Assembly: GCF_000963925.1 (NCBI RefSeq)
Contig: NZ_BAMV01000016.1
Span: 62,001-126,000, forward strand
Length of the DNA stretch: 64,000 nucleotides
From: Acetobacter cibinongensis
Lineage (GTDB): Bacteria > Pseudomonadota > Alphaproteobacteria > Acetobacterales > Acetobacteraceae
Reading direction: 5' to 3'
Part shown: piece by piece, positions 63,072 to 64,000 of the stretch
Layout: each line of letters opens with the position of its first letter
Position numbering within the stretch: position 1 is the stretch's first letter
The notes under the pieces: generated by a model
The model's database searches: none
Told to the model about the DNA's origin: nothing
Seen by the model: the letters and a program-made list of their open reading frames with translations, nothing else
Translations under genes and position numbers: made by a program

Positions 63072-64000
63072 AGCCGCAAACGGCTTCCACTTCTGCTGAC
63101 CACAGGAACTGGTCAATCACCTGCACGCTTGTCAGACTGTATCCGGCAGCATGCAGGGCCTCAGCATCTTTTGCCAACGCTGCCGGATTACAACTGACAT
63201 AAACGACGTGCTTTGGTTTACCCAAAGTCAGTTGTTTCATCTGTAATCTGGCACCCGCATGGGGCGGGTCGAGCACAACGGCTGCAGCCTCCCCCAGTTC
63301 ACGGGCCATAATGGGCTGACGGTTCAGGTCCCGAAGAGAGACATCCAGCTTATAGCCGCTCGCAGCCGTTTTCAGGCATGTCGCAGCCGGTGGATAACCC
63401 TCATACGCCACCACTCTGGCTAACGTGCTGAGTGGGAAGCTTAACGTTCCACATCCTGCATATAGCTCAATAATCGAGTCTCGTTTGGCAAGTTTGGCCG
63501 GTAAGGCAGCCAATACAGCGTCCTGAATCCAGCGTTCACTTTCCTGCGTTGCCTGCAAAAAAGCCCCTGGCGGTGGGGCAACAGAAGCAGCGGCCAAGCT
63601 ATGAAACACGGAGCCTCTTTGGGCAACGGTCTCATACGTATCCGAACCACGCTGATACCAGTTGATGCGTGGGATAGACAACGAATCGGCAAAAGCTGCC
63701 AGCCGGATTCTGTCAGCCGCAGTTAATGGCCCGTCAGTGCTGAAAAGAATATCCAGTCCCGAATCGAGCAGATTGATTTGTATTTCCCCAGCCTGCCGCA
63801 GGCCTTCCAAGCTTCGGAGGACCTGCCGCAGGGGCTGAAGCGCCGCAAACAGGGTTGGGTGCATGATCTCGCAGGTTGTTAAATCAACGATCTGCGCACT
63901 TCCTCGGGCATGCAGGCCTAAAAGCAGTTCTTTCCCGTTCCGACGAATCGCAAGATCTGCACGCCGGCGGGAGTGCGGGGGAACCTGATGCTGCACAACC
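63016..64000 (-). CDS. 23S rRNA/tRNA m5U methyltransferase, TrmA/RlmC/RlmD family (partial at window edge)
   Basis: The open frame runs off the right edge. At least 328 residues of a RumA/TrmA-type SAM methyltransferase are present: motif I ELYAGCGTLSFPL, the catalytic-base motif VVLDPPHAGA, and the nucleophile VVYVSCNPAAL. The closing DQFLWSAEVEAVCGF matches the family end, followed by about 17 extra Ser/Arg-rich residues read from the strand opposite sufA. The N-terminal TRAM and Fe-S part would lie outside the window, so rRNA or tRNA specificity cannot be assigned. Confidence 0.88.
   Translation of the reverse strand, partial: VVQHQVPPHSRRRADLAIRRNGKELLLGLHARGSAQIVDLTTCEIMHPTLFAALQPLRQVLRSLEGLRQAGEIQINLLDSGLDILFSTDGPLTAADRIRLAAFADSLSIPRINWYQRGSDTYETVAQRGSVFHSLAAASVAPPPGAFLQATQESERWIQDAVLAALPAKLAKRDSIIELYAGCGTLSFPLSTLARVVAYEGYPPAATCLKTAASGYKLDVSLRDLNRQPIMARELGEAAAVVLDPPHAGARLQMKQLTLGKPKHVVYVSCNPAALAKDAEALHAAGYSLTSVQVIDQFLWSAEVEAVCGFTHESSRRSRSGPSRLGL

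Overview
The window is chromosomal core sequence from an alphaproteobacterium, most probably an acetic acid bacterium (Acetobacteraceae, Acetobacter-like). This is inferred from gene content and order, not from a search. The indicators are an rpsU/def/COQ9 cluster, yceD-rpmF-plsX-fabH-ihfA-merR, mutS followed by glnD, a MucR/Ros regulator, a PmtA-type phospholipid methyltransferase, thrC followed by an M16 peptidase, a bifunctional mannose-1-P guanylyltransferase, and a complete SUF operon. Genes are dense and mostly 4 to 200 bp apart. I see no insertion sequence, prophage, CRISPR array, rRNA or integrase.

Layout. 0-2 kb: an Lrp/AsnC regulator divergent from an azlCD amino-acid exporter, with a dyad array between them. 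2-6 kb: rpsU (minus), then def and COQ9, then a MarR / OmpR-type regulator / histidine kinase run that resembles PetP-PetR. 6-11.4 kb: bamE (minus), then yceD, rpmF, plsX, fabH, ihfA and a MerR-like regulator, ending at tRNA-Pro(GGG). 11.6-18.6 kb: an AI-2E-type permease, murJ, a DUF4130-UdgX fusion, ihfB, mucR and manC. 18.6-21.3 kb: a LysR regulator downstream of trxB, and a second Lrp-type regulator divergent from trxB. 21.4-25 kb: a GT39-type membrane glycosyltransferase, gshB and pmtA.

25.2-27.6 kb is the most unusual stretch. An intact gene related to cytochrome oxidase subunit I has lost every CuB and heme a3 ligand but keeps both low-spin heme ligands. It is translationally coupled to ctaB (heme O synthase) and followed by a 43-codon CoxF-like gene. 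No other oxidase subunit is present.

27.7-36 kb is mostly minus strand: a Tim44-domain protein, a PmbA/TldE-type protein, an M16 peptidase, thrC, a royal-jelly/yellow-type secreted protein and an M32 carboxypeptidase. 36-47 kb: a TPR/glycosyltransferase-like protein, mutS, glnD, a Nudix protein, an Atm1-type ABC exporter and rpmB. 47.5-55 kb: a stand-alone fusA, an AsmA-family protein and a strongly divergent PEP-carboxylase homologue. 55-64 kb: a DUF445 protein, then sufR-B-C-D-S-U-T-A, and a convergent RNA m5U methyltransferase cut by the window edge.

Several neighbours are linked in function: heme and Fe-S supply (ctaB, Atm1, SUF), envelope and lipid synthesis (plsX, fabH, murJ, pmtA, bamE, manC), and redox control (trxB with its LysR, gshB). 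Start codons were chosen from Shine-Dalgarno matches and family lengths and were not tested.
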